This document shows, piece by piece, positions 11,401 through 23,503 of a DNA stretch of 64,000 nucleotides. The translations under genes were made by a program, and so were the position numbers. The stretch's first letter is position 1. Every line of letters begins with the position of its first letter. Location: NCBI GenBank assembly GCA_027919835.1, contig JANVFP010000040.1, forward strand, positions 310,001 through 374,000, written 5' to 3'. Below the pieces are notes generated by a model, which saw only the letters and a program-made list of their open reading frames with translations, ran no database searches and was not told the DNA's origin. Source of the stretch: Lentinula raphanica (lineage: Eukaryota; Basidiomycota; Agaricomycetes; Agaricales; Omphalotaceae).

Positions 11401-12001
11401 GTGTACCTGTTTGGCACCGGATGAAATTCCGGAATGAGGACCTCTATGGGAAGACAACACTTGACGTTGTGTCAGTGTATCCTCGTCGCCTCAATGCTCA
11501 GAGCCACCGGGTAGTTCAAACATCGCATTTTGATGCTGTGCTTGTACGAGTTCGAAAAGATGAAAATGATGGCAACTTCTTTCAAGGTAAGTACTGTCAA
11601 TCTTGACCAAGGTATTGTATGGCTGATTCATGAGCTCAATACTAGGCTTACAAGTGGGCCGTGTTCGTGCCATTTTCTCGCTTCCTGCAAGATCTTTGAA
11701 TAGGCTATTCGCTCCAGGTATCACTCCACCTGCTCATCTTGCATTTGTCGAGTGGTTTACAAAGTTCACGCGTCCGGAGCCAATTTCGGGCCTCTACTGT
11801 GTCAAACCACAATACAATAGGGATCGTACACGAGCGGTATCAGTAGTTCCGACTGAAGCAATACAGCAAAGTGTCTATCTGTTTCCGAAATGGGGAGGGA
11901 GTGTTTCATCAGAATGGACGCATGAATCAATTCTCGACCAATGCCCTTCTTTTCTTCTTAGTCCTTTCACTGATACGCACACTTACTTCAACATGTCTTA
12001 G
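8449..12001 (+). pseudogene. Plavaka-type DNA transposase (CMC/CACTA-like), disrupted
   Basis: This would cut and paste its own transposon in the nucleus. It starts at ATG 8449 with a C2H2-like finger (YQCSGCNKSF, then H..H), followed by an acidic region. The Plavaka core has motifs WSPFASRMDWEIARW, VYLTIGNLPKEIRRKPS, SGDGIKRRCHPILAAYVGDYP, TPDILHQLYQGVMKHL and ERLHIDLAKEAYRASNRKDEY. Introns at 9253-9302, 9594-9642 and one near 11590-11645 keep frame. Two lesions make it a pseudogene: an in-frame TGA at 9916-9918, and a 225-bp MITE at 10546-10770 that breaks the conserved DF(I/L)Y(L/I)A.YP region. Removing both would leave an otherwise readable frame to TAG at 12001. A related, apparently intact copy lies at 58190-61572. 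Confidence 0.85.
10546..10770. mobile_element. 225-bp MITE inserted in the Plavaka transposase frame
   Basis: The ends are imperfect inverted repeats starting CATCAG(C/G)AAAA. They include a perfect arm AGAGATACCCCCCAAAACCT at about 10581-10600, with its complement near 10715-10735. The flanks are TC on both sides (10544-10545 and 10771-10772), consistent with a 2-bp target duplication. The centre holds two near-copies of a 30-bp unit rich in AAGCCTGAG. Removing the element plus one TC restores the conserved transposase frame, which fixes the ends to the base. Confidence 0.85.
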
Positions 12002-12074
12002 CTCTACTCTATAGATATTAAAGCTGTATGATTCTCATAAATATACAAAATACCGTTATGTTATTCAATACCTG

Positions 12075-12449
12075 ACACCACGGCTGGCTGATTTTTTCTA
12101 CTTTTGGAAAAGTTATTGGAAAAGTTTGGGGAAAAGTCAGATTCCTGTTGACCTTTCAATATATGGATATCAATAATTTGCTGCTCTGCAAAAACTCTAG
12201 CAAAAATCGGTTTTCTCAAAACTTTTCCAGAGTTGGAAATTTTCGGTCCACCCCGGGGCGCCCCGGATCGGGGCGGACCCTGGTTTTCCAGCTTTGAAAA
12301 AGTTTTGAGAAGAGGAATTTTTCCCAAAACTATTCTAAAGTGGCAAACATGAGTATTTCAAAGTTGTAAAATTTCCGAGGAATCACAGATTTCCAAAAGA
12401 ATTTCCCCATCATTTTCCAAAAGTAGAAAACATGGCTCTGCCGCGGTGT
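12075..12449. mobile_element. Foldback MITE-like element, about 375 bp
   Basis: The left end ACACCACGGC and right end GCCGCGGTGT are inverted repeats. Inside them TTTTCTACTTTTGGAAAA (about 12094-12111) is inverted at 12413-12430. Further inward, CTCAAAACTTTTCCAGAG pairs with a segment near 12290-12310. The centre is a GC-rich hairpin (12245-12255 with 12269-12279). No ORF is present, and I could not see a convincing target duplication. Confidence 0.65.
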
Positions 12450-13585
12450 GAACAGAACTGCCAGAATTATGCATATTTTTGAGAAATATCAGAGCTATGA
12501 GAATTACAGAAATTATCACACAATATACATACTTTTCTCAGAATTACACTACATTATCATGGAGGGGTTTTCCTGATGCTTGTTCAAGGCACGGGCGTAT
12601 TGGTAATGTGAAGAGTTCTTCGAATAGTGGGCAAGAGTAAATGAGAATCAGCAGCTGCCCTTTTAGTGAAAATGGTCTGGTGCTTACAGAGTTGAAAGGC
12701 AAGGCAGATATAGCAGATGCGAGAGCCAACGTGATGTACACTGGGTTCAAGTACATTGCGCGAAAAAAATGACTGTATATGTGACTTGTTAGTGCCAGAT
12801 CCAAGGTCTCGATTGGACGTCAACCGGAACGTACCAAAAGTTGACAACACGATAATAAAAACTTTAAAAGATTGTCCAGCAACCAAGGAGAAAGAAGAAG
12901 AGGATCTGACCAGCAGGTTTGAGCGAAGCTTGAGGATGAGAAAGATATCCGAGGTCCAGTGGGCTTATATACCTGCAGGCTGCGAGGGCTCAAGGCCAAG
13001 TCATGACTAAGAAAGTCCGATTCGGATGCACCTGAAACCTCCTGAAATGCGGCTGCCTGGCAGGGGTGCCCTCCCTCTTCTACGAGGGTCCTCTTATAAT
13101 GGGACTGGAGGGGCCTATGAGACCTATAAAAATCAGTCTTTCTACGCCAGCTCTAGAGCTCAGTGGATAACTTCATTGGAATTCCGACGATTTCAACAGA
13201 GGATTCAGCTTTTGATACGAGGTACGTCGTAAGTACGAGACCAGTCAAATATACTTACTGAACTTTACTGAAAGGGCAAGCCGCAAGCGCCGTTTAGGCG
13301 CCCTGCCTATCTAATCTCAGATCCTCAATTTCTGACTCCTGCTCGCCGACGCTCACGAAATCTTTCAGCTTACTTCCGCCTTCAAGCTTCCAAATTTCAA
13401 GCTTCACGCTCTAGTGCTTTGACTTCTACTAAGTTTCGTGTTACCTCCGACCAGCTCGATAATGGTTCCTTATCTCATCTGGACATTCCGATAACAGAGC
13501 AAGATTCTATGACATCATCATTACATCGTTCATGAAATCTTTCCTATCGAAGGTCGTGGGAGTTTTAGAACGTTGGAGGTGAAAA
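12450..13585. other. Intergenic, possible degraded secreted-protein gene on the minus strand
   Basis: On the minus strand around 12755-12690 a signal-peptide-like run (MYLNPVYITLALASAISALP) is followed by GTAAG and a possible CAG acceptor, but no clear mature protein follows. The rest up to 13585 is AT- and CT-rich sequence that probably contains the GH16 promoter. I do not call a gene here. Confidence 0.3.
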
Positions 13586-15786
13586 ATGAACAACCACCAG
13601 TCCACGTTTTTCCTCGCAAGCTCGTCTTCTACGATGGACAACGCGGGCTCCGACGTCGAGACTGAGCCCGACACTGCTGCTAAACCACCAAGGAAGACAG
13701 CTGCTCGTCGTAGGAGTACTCAGCCAGCCGATGGAATGCCTCGAGCTCCTCCTTCGTCCTTCACTTATCCTTTCCAGGCTTATCCTGGAAACCCCGATCC
13801 TGGTGCCCCACTTCCCAGTGGATATCACTCTCGTCGGTCCTCCTTCGAAAGTCTCAACAACCTTCCTCGAAGGTCGCTTAATTTTTCCGATGATAACTCC
13901 CATAATCCTTCGCATTCCCCTCTGAGTTCCTTGGCTCATGAGGAACTAGGTAGACCTGTCGCTCCGTTCATGTCTGATCCTGGCCATGGATCTGGGTCGC
14001 CTCAGAGTCAATCTAGGGAGGGCTCTCCACGCAACACTCTGTATCGCAATTCCGCTGCCGCTGCTACCCTCACCACCAAGGGCTCCAGCCCAAATTTGAA
14101 TGAATTATCGCGACCGAATAGTATGGCATTTCGCGCACCGTTCCTTTCGCCTGCTTCTAGGAACTCTTCTACTGTATGGACTCCTCCGGCATACGTTTCC
14201 CAGCTGGGACTGGATGGTACGTCTCCTGCTGGCTCAACTACAGCTCTCGGTCTTGCTGTTCGTAAAGGTGGGCTTATCATTTTTGGTCCTGTATATATGC
14301 TCACTACGCGTGCGATATTCAGGAAAACCGCCTGTCCCGTCTACTCTACTCACAGAAAAACTTGACCAAGACGCCAAGCCGTGGCTGGCACAACGTCAGC
14401 CTCGCGAGCGGCTAGCAAAATTTTTAACTTTATTCTGCATGCTGCTAGGTCTCGCAGGAGCCGCTCTTCTATGCTTCTTTGATACCCGCAACATCGATCT
14501 ACTCGACGAGTCCAATATGTGCGTCGTCTTTGAGGACGATTTCAACTCTGGCTCGCTCGACACCTCCAACTGGAAACGCACCGTCGAACTAGGCGGCTTC
14601 GGGAACGGTGAATTCGAGATAATGACCAACAAGGACGAGAACCTCAAAGTCCAAAATGGGAACCTTTACATAATTCCTACTCTGACGAGCCAGGATATCG
14701 GCTCGGACAGTATCTTTGACGGTTACAGTTATGACCTTGGAGATGATTGTACTACGGACAACAAAACGGCGTGTAGTGTTACCTCGAGCAAGAACACGAG
14801 CACGGTGATACCTCCGGTGCAGAGTGCGATGATCAGCACCAACCAGACTCACAGCATCACCTATGGCCGAGTTCAGGTTCGGGCAAAGATACCACGCGGA
14901 GATTGGCTGTGGCCCGCGATATGGATGCTTCCTCAGGATAACAAGTACGGCGAATGGCCTTTGAGTGGAGAGATTGATGTACGGAAAGGGGTTTCTTACT
15001 CTCAATCGCCTGAGGTTCTTACTGACTTTTTTTACCTACAGATTATGGAAGCCAGGGGTAACGACGAGAATTATTCTGCTCAAGGCTTCAACTTTGTTCG
15101 CTCGTCATTAAACTATGCCCCTCTTCAAACCTTACGCACCCAAATATTCGGATGGTGGACCATGAAACGAGGAGGGTTCAATGAAGGTTAGCTCGTTTCA
15201 ATCTTTGTCTCCCGCTGTCGATCACTCATCACTCTCCTGTTCTCCTTATCGTTACGTTAGACTTTCACACCTACACCCTCGAATGGACACCCAACTGGAT
15301 GCGTCTCTATGTCGACTCGCGTCTTCAAGCCATGCTCGACCTCGATATGAAGAAGGAAAAAGACTCTTTCTGGGAAAGAGGAAATTACCCTCAGGTCGCG
15401 CAGAACGGGGAAGGACAGGAGGTCCCTGTGACGGATCCATGGGATAGCAGCTGGAGCGCTCCGTTTGATCAGGACTTCTATCTGATCCTTTCGGTCGCGG
15501 CGGGTGGAACATCTGGATGGTTCCCTGATAATGTAGGAGACAAGCCCTGGACGGATGGAGACCCAAAGGCGATGTTTAATTTCGCGAAAGCTCAGGTGAG
15601 TGTGGACGTTCCTTTTCTCCTGCGCCAGGAACGGTTGGTTTCATTATGTGGATCATGATGCTGATATGGCTTCTTTGCTATCTTCTTCTTTGCTTTGATT
15701 AGAGCACATGGAGCGCGACATGGCCAACAAGCGAGGATGACAGGGCGATGAGAATTGACTGGGTCAAGATGTGGAAGATGTGTTAA
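13586..15786 (+). CDS. KRE6/SKN1-type GH16 beta-glucan synthesis-associated membrane protein
   Basis: It is predicted to act in cell-wall beta-1,6-glucan assembly as a type II membrane protein of the secretory pathway. The N-terminal 220 residues are Ser/Pro-rich and cytosolic-like. A membrane segment (FLTLFCMLLGLAGAALLCFF) follows, then the GH16 fold: VFEDDFNSGSLDTSNWKR, RVQVRAKIPRGDWLWPAIWMLP and the catalytic motif E-I-D-I-M-E. A GT-AG intron at 14979-15041 splits that motif between EID and IMEARGN, so unspliced translation hides it. Other introns are 14268-14322, 15187-15260 and 15596-15702. The stop is TAA at 15784-15786. The start could be ATG 13586 or ATG 13634. About 640 residues, normal for the family. 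Confidence 0.92.
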
Positions 15787-16834
15787 TTAGGACGAATAAA
15801 CGAATACCATCGCAGATTCGTGGTCGGATACTTCAACTCTCATAATGAACAGGATCACGATTGCATATAGACATACACGAAGTTGTTGCAATACTCAGAC
15901 ATACTCTTACCAAGTGGCGGTGGACACCTCCAACATGGACACGTTCGACATAGATACTGCTGCTCTGCTTCTTCCCGAAATATTTTTCTTTCTCGTGAGT
16001 GCTTGCTTTCCCCGCGTCCTGTACATATCTGCTGTCCAAGGTTTCTCCATACTATATCCAGTCTGTGTCTGTGTTGATTAGAGCATGTAATAGCTATGAG
16101 TAGTATAAACGAGATGAACTCTTCCATACCCTATGTATAAACTTATCACGATACCTATCCTTCGATATCAATCAAACACGTACTGCGTACTGCTTGGCTC
16201 AATCACTGCAATGAAAAGCTTTGGGCCCTATCCTATCAATCATCGGAGAGCTGAAGATCTCGTAAATTGTGATCACTTCGATCTATCTTACCATGCGGTC
16301 TGGCCTTATATCTAGTTGCAACTTGCTGATACTACCTGATGGAATGAACGTTCGAACGCTCATGGATTGACAGTACATTTGACCCATACATCACCTATCC
16401 ACCCCAAGACCGATATTTACGTTCAAGCTTTCAGCGTTTCAGCGAAAGTCCGCCCAGTGAGTGTTTCAGATATGGGAGGAAACCAAGATAGCTCTGGGTT
16501 CTCGCAAATAGATATCATGATTGCGATATAGGTTGCTACTGCGCAGACTATATGAAGGATTGAATGTGACGAGGTGTACATTCACGGTTATACAACAATG
16601 GGTGGGAGGGATCACATTGTACAGGTTTTTGTCGAGCTGTGAATATTCGATAAATGACGATCAATCACAGAACGGTATTCAAGAAAATGCGATCGACCTT
16701 CTCATGATCATTGACGAGATTCACAGCAAGTGCAAGGACTGTGGGCGAATACTAGGGTGTAAAAAGCTATCAACGCCACGTTCCATGGATCATTTCAACC
16801 ACTTTCACCTACAGGTATAACCACACCCTTCCCT
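15787..16834. other. Intergenic region between convergent genes
   Basis: No supported gene. Short open frames at 15845-16127 and 16521-16820 have no motif or splice support. It contains the 3' ends of the GH16 gene (left) and the ankyrin gene (right). Confidence 0.5.
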
Positions 16835-17474
16835 TCATTCGTTCTTTGATCCACTGATGGTCATCTTCGCTACTTGTCCATCGGCGTCCTCAATTTCGAC
16901 CTGTATATCCTGGTTCGGATCTACAGTATCCGTCTCGCCCACATCCTCGGTCCCATTTTCCTCCGTTACAGCCTCCAAGTTCATCACCTCGACTAGCCAC
17001 TTCGCACCCTCCTGCCAGCCAGCCAGCTCAGCTTCGGCGAGTGGCGAATGACCTGCGGAGTTTTTGATATCTATAAGATCTACTCCTGGTCCGGATGGGA
17101 AGAGCACGAGCTCTTTGATGATGGATAGATGGGAATTAAGTGCGGCCCAGTGCAATGGGGTCGAGCCAGCGTTGTTTGGTGTTGATAAAAGTGATGGTGA
17201 TACGAGAGGTAGTAGGTGTTTGAGTAGATCTATAAGACGCCTTAAATCATTTCAATCTACGGGTTCGATGAGAAACCAAATAAGCCGGGATAGACAGCTC
17301 ACCAGTGTGGCCGTTTCCGCTAATCATGTGTAGGATGGTGTTGCCATTGTCGTCGCGAAATTCAGATAGAGATTCTGGACCAAATTTTTGTATATATTCC
17401 TGAACGTCTTCGAGGTCGCCGTATCTGCAGGACAGAAAGAGTTCGTCCTTGTCTTCACTGGAAGGAGTAGGCAT
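16835..17474 (-). CDS. Small ankyrin-repeat protein (YAR1-like)
   Basis: It starts at ATG 17474 (MPTPSSEDKDELFLSCRYGD) and ends at TGA 16835. One intron from about 17284 to 17220 joins GNGHT to DLLKHLLP in frame. Ankyrin features are DNGNTILHMISGNGHT, NAGSTPLHWAALNSHL and SAGHSPLAEAELAGWQEGAKWLVEV, giving about three repeats. An acidic tail (ETDTVDPNQDIQVEIEDADG) follows. Length (about 190 residues), architecture and acidic C-terminus fit fungal Yar1, a chaperone of ribosomal protein Rps3, but generic ankyrin proteins look alike. It is divergent from the membrane-protein gene at 18128. Confidence 0.8.
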
Positions 17475-18127
17475 CAAAGATCTGTTGTGTCAAAGCGTAG
17501 AAAAATTTTATCGATAAGCGCCTATCACGTGCAGCCTCCGACGGCAACTTGAACAAGCCGACACGGTTACTTTTCCTCAACTCCATTCAAGTTCCCCTCT
17601 ACAGTACAGACCTGCAAACAGCCAGGTGAGAAGAACTGCACTAGTTCCCGTATACCTTCACGAGGGCTGTCAATAACACCGGTTGAGTTGCTTTACAAGC
17701 TCAATGGTTCAAGGTTTACACCATGCAGACCCAACAACCAACGTCTAATTTTTCTTTTTTTGAAACATGCTGTGTCAAACGATAACTTCTGCATCAGAGG
17801 AAGCGCATGGTAGACCCCAAACGGAATTCAAATAAGGCGTCGGATTTCGGGACATGTTGCTACACCATCAAAACACTGACATCGCCCCGTTCATGTGGAA
17901 AGACGGATTCACTCATACAAATGATACATAAAGTTTTTTCGATTTCAGGACTAACATCATCAAACTCTGTGACTTCTTTCCTTCAAGTCCTAAGGAGCCT
18001 GCTGACTTTCTCGTTCTGGGGCGTGCGATTTGACCGGTCTGATAGATATAATAGTATCAGCTGTATCTATCACTCGCCGGTTCCAGCTTTCTCCCCTCTT
18101 GTGCTTTGGTTTCGTCGATTTCCTGTC
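17475..18127. other. Divergent promoter region between the ankyrin and membrane-protein genes
   Basis: About 650 bp without a supported gene. An open frame at 17807-18301 overlaps the real first exon in another frame and has no motif. T-rich and CT-rich stretches before 18128 look like a fungal core promoter. Confidence 0.4.
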
Positions 18128-20188
18128 ATGTCCCACACGTCCCCTTCAAGTTATCTAGTATGGGCAATACTTTCATCCATGGTAGGTCTCGTATTGTTTC
18201 CATCGTCCTGCGGTCTAGCTAACGCGGTTTCGCAGCTCGGTATTTTCCTCGTATATCATCTTTATTCTTTCGATAAATTCAAATGCCTAAAGTACGCTTG
18301 AACTTACCCTCGTCTGCCATGCAGCCTCAAACGTCGATCGCAGGTGGAACAATGGTCCATATTCCGGAGCTTTCAAGAGAATCATGACTGTGCGTGCAGA
18401 TTCGTCGAGGTTTCCTCCTTCGTATCTGATTTCATTTTTCTAGTACTCTTATCTACTGAGCGTACCGTTGATCATGACGTACGCAATCGGATTCGCGGTC
18501 ATAAAGTACAAGGAAGGTTATATCTCTCTGGAGCTCGAAGGAGGTGAGTCTTGTACAACCGATACACCACCATCCACATCTAACACCCATTAGTTATACC
18601 AACGCCGTATCAACTGTGGTCCCCTCTTTCGAGATCTGCCATATTCCCTTTGACGCTATGTTTCACGTTTGGCTGGGCTCTGGAAATGTACGTGGTCACC
18701 AATGACGAATATCGCATCGACTTACTTTGATATTCTCCCCAAGGGTGACTCATTTGGAAGGCAGGTTGAATGAAATGTGAACAATTGAATGATCATGTCT
18801 GATCATCTTCATTCTTAGAACTATGCTTTTGGTTGTTCCTCGTCAATGCTCAAGGTGGCCAGCAAGATTGGTTCAAAAGTCACTATTTCAAAACATGGGT
18901 AGTGGGCACCTTCATCGCTCTCCTCTACATGCCCCTGGTTACAATTTTCACCCGCAGCGATCCACTCAAGGTAGGTTCGATCCTAATTTAGAAGACCGTA
19001 TGGCTTGATCACTTCAATCAGAACGAAGCATACACATTTCTTGCCGGCAGCCTGGGAAGTGTGTCACTGACAATCTGGTTCATGCCAATATTGTACGCGC
19101 TATCTCTGGCCCTGCGTTTGCTGGATCATTCACGAATTTCAATGATTGTTTAGGTGGACCTTCCCGTCCTTCTTGAATAAACTGGTAAACTCGCCTCTGG
19201 ATTCAGATACAATCGTCTGCTCATGCTCAGTGTTTACAGAAATCAGAAGGCGTTGATAATAACACGGTCATCAGGCTCACCAAATTTCACGAGCTCAACG
19301 TGAGTGTATGACCTGTCGGTTGTCCGAACAATGGATTGATTTTGTGGATGCTGCTCAGACCATACGGGTGTTGTTTCGATACTTGTTCACCGTTCCGCTG
19401 TTAGTTCTGGGTATCGATGGTTCCCGACCACATCAACACATCAATGAAAACCCGTTCTGGACAGGTAATACCACAGCCTCCCTTAGCCCATTCGAACCTA
19501 GTCTCAACAGTCTTCTAGATCTCCTCACTTTCATTGCTGGCATAGGCTGCATCATTTCATCTGGAATCACCCTTATCGTTAGTGAAGTACACTAGATTAT
19601 GGGTGCCGTGGACTTATGCTTTCTGTCCCAGATCTTCTTCCCTCGTTCTGTAGAAACTGAAATCGCCGCACGGGATGCATCGAAAGAGAGGAAACGACTC
19701 CGATCCCAAGGGAGTGTGTTAGAAACCCGTGGTACGAATATCGGGACTTCAATATCAGCATCGGACCTTCCAGCTTCCTATACACATCTACGCGATTCCA
19801 CCTTCAAACCAAATCATTCGTTACATGATTATTCCCCAGAAAGCCATCACCTCTCGTTCCATTCAGACGACAAAATTGCGCTCCCAGACCGGGATGAATA
19901 TCCTCTCAGTGAAATCAGCTCGACGGCCATACGGCCGAATCGTAAACGTGGGGACGACGTAGAGTTAGGGGGGATTGGGCCACCGCTGAGCCTTACAGAA
20001 GCGAATCTCTCAAGACATAATTTGTACTCCTCTGTCAATCCCATGGTTCATTCGTATACATCACCCATCAGTAAGTTCGGCTTTTCTCTTGTAAACCGAA
20101 TTCCTCACTAATACACCGTTCGGCAGATATGGTATATGGAGGAAACAATCGGTCGAATGCGTCGCGACTCACCTTCACACGGCGGTGA
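18128..20188 (+). CDS. Multi-pass membrane protein of unknown function
   Basis: I see at least six hydrophobic segments across many short exons starting at ATG 18128 (MSHTSPSSYLVWAILSSM). Examples are LGIFLVYHLY, YLLSVPLIMTYAIGFAVI, FPLTLCFTFGWALEM, VVGTFIALLYMPLVTIF, LFTVPLLVLGI and LLTFIAGIGCIISSGITLI. Exons are separated by introns of about 45-75 bp, for example after ILSSM near 18180. The C-terminal 150 residues are a hydrophilic cytosolic tail. The last intron (from about 20072) leads to a short last exon, with a stop around 20186. The position of the last exon's frame is uncertain. I do not recognise the family. Part of the 3' end (19892-20332) has been copied to 27.3-33.6 kb. Confidence 0.65.
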
Positions 20189-20720
20189 ATCCCTCGGGGA
20201 TGCAGACCTACATTTCACCCTCTTGTATTTCTAATGACATTCTATTATCTACGACGTTTCCCTTAATGAATTAATCTTGTTTAACATGAGCAGTGCGTGC
20301 TTCAATCCGACTGCGAGATGCCAATCCCCTTTTGTTGATACCGGTGTCCCCGCTAAATATTACGATTATGATCTGTTTCCAGCGGCTAGGACAAGCTAGG
20401 ACAACGATCTGGGATTGCTTCACATGCTTCACCCTGGCGGTGGACGCCCACGCAGGGTTCTAGTTGAACGCCTGCGTTTCATCCTCAGTAGGTTTGTTCT
20501 GGAAGCGTGATTCTCGGTTTCCGTTCTAACATATACCGTGCCACAGGGTGCCACTAGCCAGTGCTTGTTTGTGGTATAAAATGATCAGGGTTGAGCATAT
20601 GGTGGACCCCCCAAGTTGGCTGGGTCCTGACATCCCCTCTCATATCGTACGCAGGTCGTACTTTCCAAGCTACAGAAGATTCTTCAAGCTTTCAATCTAT
20701 CTGTCTGTCTGCTCTTTAAC

Positions 20721-21803
20721 ATGGTCTATCTTTTCACGCTGCCTGTCGCCCTCCTCGGCTTGCTGACCTTCACCACTGCACGTCCTATCCCTCGTGCGAC
20801 GGATTTTAGCGGTGGTACTGGACAAGGTGAGATTTGTTGATATCGACACCTTGAGTTCCGATGTGCATTTTTGACCTTAGGAACCTACTACGATACTGGT
20901 CTGACGTCTTGTGGTATGATTATCTTTGCCCGAACTGCCCACGAACGAGTTTGATGACCTTGTTTTGATTCACAGGACAAACATATACGGATTCAGATCT
21001 GATAGTCGCTTTATCTCATCTCTTCTACGATAGCTACCCGTAGGTTTTCATACTTTGATTCCTTGATCATCAATACTCACTGCTGTTCTGTTCGTCACTG
21101 TAGGGGAGCAACAGCCAATCCGAACAAGTAGGATCACAAGTTACTAGCACCCATATACGTCCACTGATATCAGTTCTCTGCTACTAAGCAACCCGGTCTG
21201 TGGTAAGAAACTCACAGCTCAATGTATGTTACTGCATTCTCAGACAGATTCTGTCAACTGAGTATCATTTCTATAGATCAAGGGAAATCCGTCACTGTCA
21301 CCGTTGCGGATAGGTGCACTGGTTGTGCGATGTATGATCTGGATTTCACGCCTACTGCGTTTCAAGCTCTGGCAGATCTATCAGTAGGACGTATCTCTGG
21401 GGTCGTATGGTCGTTCGATGATGATTCCGGTTCATCGGGCAGTACAACGTCCTCAGATGATAGTAGTTCTTCCAGTGGTTCTACTGATGATGGTTCCGAG
21501 TCGGCTGGGGCGAATTCGGCGAGAAGCCTTATAGTGACTTCAGGTGACTTTCCGGAGGGAGCTTCTGGAAGCGACTCGTCGTCTTCACCACCTGGAGGCT
21601 CTGAGAAGTTGGATTCCTCTTCTGTGAATTCTGCAGGCCCGATTGCAGAACCTAGTCTAGCTTCGACAATAACAGCTCGGTCTCCGAGTCCCACAATAAG
21701 TGATAGGGATATGCCAAACCACTCATCTGCCGCCACTGTGTCGACCAATGCTGGCCAACGACGGAGATCAGTATGGGCAAGGGAGCTAGCATTCACACTA
21801 TAA
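20721..21803 (+). CDS. Secreted DPBB (expansin/RlpA-like) domain protein
   Basis: It starts at ATG 20721 with a signal peptide (MVYLFTLPVALLGLLTFTTA). After several small introns come the double-psi beta-barrel hallmarks: GTYYDTGLTSCG, TDSDLIVALS, ANPN, NPVCGKKLTA, GKSVTVTVADRCTGCAMYDL and FTPTAFQALADLSVGRISGV. These match the fungal RlpA-like/barwin-related family, some of which are induced in fruiting or plant interaction. A long Ser/Gly/Asp-rich tail of about 120 residues follows, perhaps a linker or wall-attachment region. The stop is TAA at 21801-21803. No catalytic activity can be inferred with confidence. Confidence 0.85.
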
Positions 21804-22135
21804 GCATTCCGGGCTTGAAGGTCTACTATTGGTTTCTTTCAAGTATGTAGTTTGGGTGTACATCTATGTACATTAATCGACTCATTATAATCGCAAAAGG
21901 CAAGCCAAGATAAGGGATCATTAAGGCAATATTGTGGGTATCCAACCCCCTCAAGAGGGCTAAGTCCAAGAAGCTTCATGAAGTCCTAGACGTACATCTA
22001 CTGGCATCTACCGCACGCCGATGACGGTAAGTTAATAATAAAGATTATATAGAAAGACCGGCCATTACGACAAACCAATTCTCTTTCTCTCTAGCTGCGT
22101 ACTCTCTGATGTAGATCTAAACAAAACCAGGCGGT
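21804..22135. other. Convergent 3' spacer
   Basis: About 330 bp between two converging genes; nothing beyond probable 3' untranslated sequence was seen. Confidence 0.5.
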
Positions 22136-23503
22136 TCACGAAACGTCCGAGACCCGCGGACGAGTCAGACGATGAGCACCGATAAGACGACGAAACTTGA
22201 AAAGAAACGTTTTCCGTTTAACCTCCTTCTTCTCCGGAAGGGATTGGGTATACGGAATGGGAATGGAAAGAGGGACGGTAGCGGATTCAGGGGTAGCTGA
22301 TCCATCGTCATCGTCAGCTTCAGCTTCAGCTTCTTCGTCTATGATGGCACAATCCGAATTAGAGCTTCCCCGACTATGAGCAGAACTAGGAGCTCGAGGT
22401 GGAAGAGAAGGCGAGAGAAGGAAGTCGATATCCGAGCTATCAGCACCGGAAGAAAGGGAGGTAAGGCTGGTCGATTGCAGCATGCTAGGAGCACTCTCGA
22501 TGCTCCGACTCTCCAGTGACGAATCGGATCCCACAGACAGCAAAGTGCTCGCACGCCTGCGCACCTTGCTGGCCAATGAGGAGATGCTCTTTCTTGAATG
22601 AACATTCCGAATAGGCTCAGAAGGGCAAGCGTTATCTAGCTCCTCACTCCTAACGCCGCTTGCCAACCCGCTTCGACCACACGTGCTCGATCCAGACGGA
22701 CTAGTGGGAGGGCTAGGTCCACCGTTGGAGAGATTGGGTATCGACCTTACGCTAGAGATTGACTTTCTGCGATATTCCTTTGCCGAAACGGGCATAATAA
22801 CTTTTGACCCCATATTGACTCTACTGAATCGAGGGATTTCGCCATAGGTGTTTGAGATAAGCCAGTCGCCGGGAACGGCGGGAGCGGAACGTGGAGCGTT
22901 CGGAATTGGAGGTGAAGACGTGGATGACACACTTTCTCGAGATGGCGAACGAGAAGGTGTTCCGGAAGGAGATGTTGTGGGTATATGGAGTGAAGGAGCG
23001 GAAGGAGACTTCAGTAAAGAGATGGCAGGTATCGTTTGGTAGTTTGGTGAAGAGTTGCGTTGAGCCAGAGTTGGTCTAGGAGGGATTCCGGGTTGAGAAG
23101 AAGGAAGAGAATCTGCGGGGTATAGTGAAGAAGACGAAGGGACCGATGGAATTTCCGGAGACGATGAAATCCTGGAAGGTTTACACCGCCTTTGAACGTC
23201 TTCATCTGGTATGACCAGACCTTCACTGGATAGAGCGGGTCCAGCAAGTGGTGAAGACCGTAAAGGTCGATGAACGCTGAGGCGGCGCGTAGGAGAAGAG
23301 ACAGGGAAGGACATGTTGCCGTTTGTGTGTATGTTTGCTATCATACTTGCAGGTCGGCGCCGAACGTTGACTGGCTTGGAAAATGACTGAACGCGAAAAG
23401 AGATGAGGGAAGCAAAAGATTTCCAGACATATATAGCACTCACTTGATGATAATCGTGGTCGTCAAGGAAAAACACTTTCTCCCGGAGCGGTCTGTCTAT
23501 CAT
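22136..23503 (-). CDS. Ser/Pro-rich protein of unknown function
   Basis: A long frame runs from ATG 23503 to the stop at 22136. The first 30 residues contain a GTGAGT-like donor, so an intron near 23375-23445 may shorten the product from 455 residues. The protein is dominated by Ser/Pro clusters with basic RRxS sites (YRRKSISSVRS, SRKSISSLASKVRRRAS). It has one ordered-looking block (PGDWLISNTYGEIPRFSRVN), an acidic run (DEEAEAEADDDD) and a basic C-terminus (KRKTFLFKFRRLIG). The RRxS sites suggest basophilic-kinase phosphorylation, which is inference. The family was not recognised. Confidence 0.6.
   Translation of the reverse strand: MIDRPLREKVFFLDDHDYHQVSAIYVWKSFASLISFRVQSFSKPVNVRRRPASMIANIHTNGNMSFPVSSPTRRLSVHRPLRSSPLAGPALSSEGLVIPDEDVQRRCKPSRISSSPEIPSVPSSSSLYPADSLPSSQPGIPPRPTLAQRNSSPNYQTIPAISLLKSPSAPSLHIPTTSPSGTPSRSPSRESVSSTSSPPIPNAPRSAPAVPGDWLISNTYGEIPRFSRVNMGSKVIMPVSAKEYRRKSISSVRSIPNLSNGGPSPPTSPSGSSTCGRSGLASGVRSEELDNACPSEPIRNVHSRKSISSLASKVRRRASTLLSVGSDSSLESRSIESAPSMLQSTSLTSLSSGADSSDIDFLLSPSLPPRAPSSAHSRGSSNSDCAIIDEEAEAEADDDDGSATPESATVPLSIPIPYTQSLPEKKEVKRKTFLFKFRRLIGAHRLTRPRVSDVS

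Noticed and set aside
10701..11606. Separate gene starting inside the MITE
   Set aside because: The frame is the 3' part of the Plavaka transposase; the apparent start is inside the inserted element.
12560..12574. CATCAGGAAAA (minus strand) as another end of the 10.5-kb MITE family
   Set aside because: Only 11 bases match and the neighbouring sequence is unrelated to the MITE arm; chance is likely.
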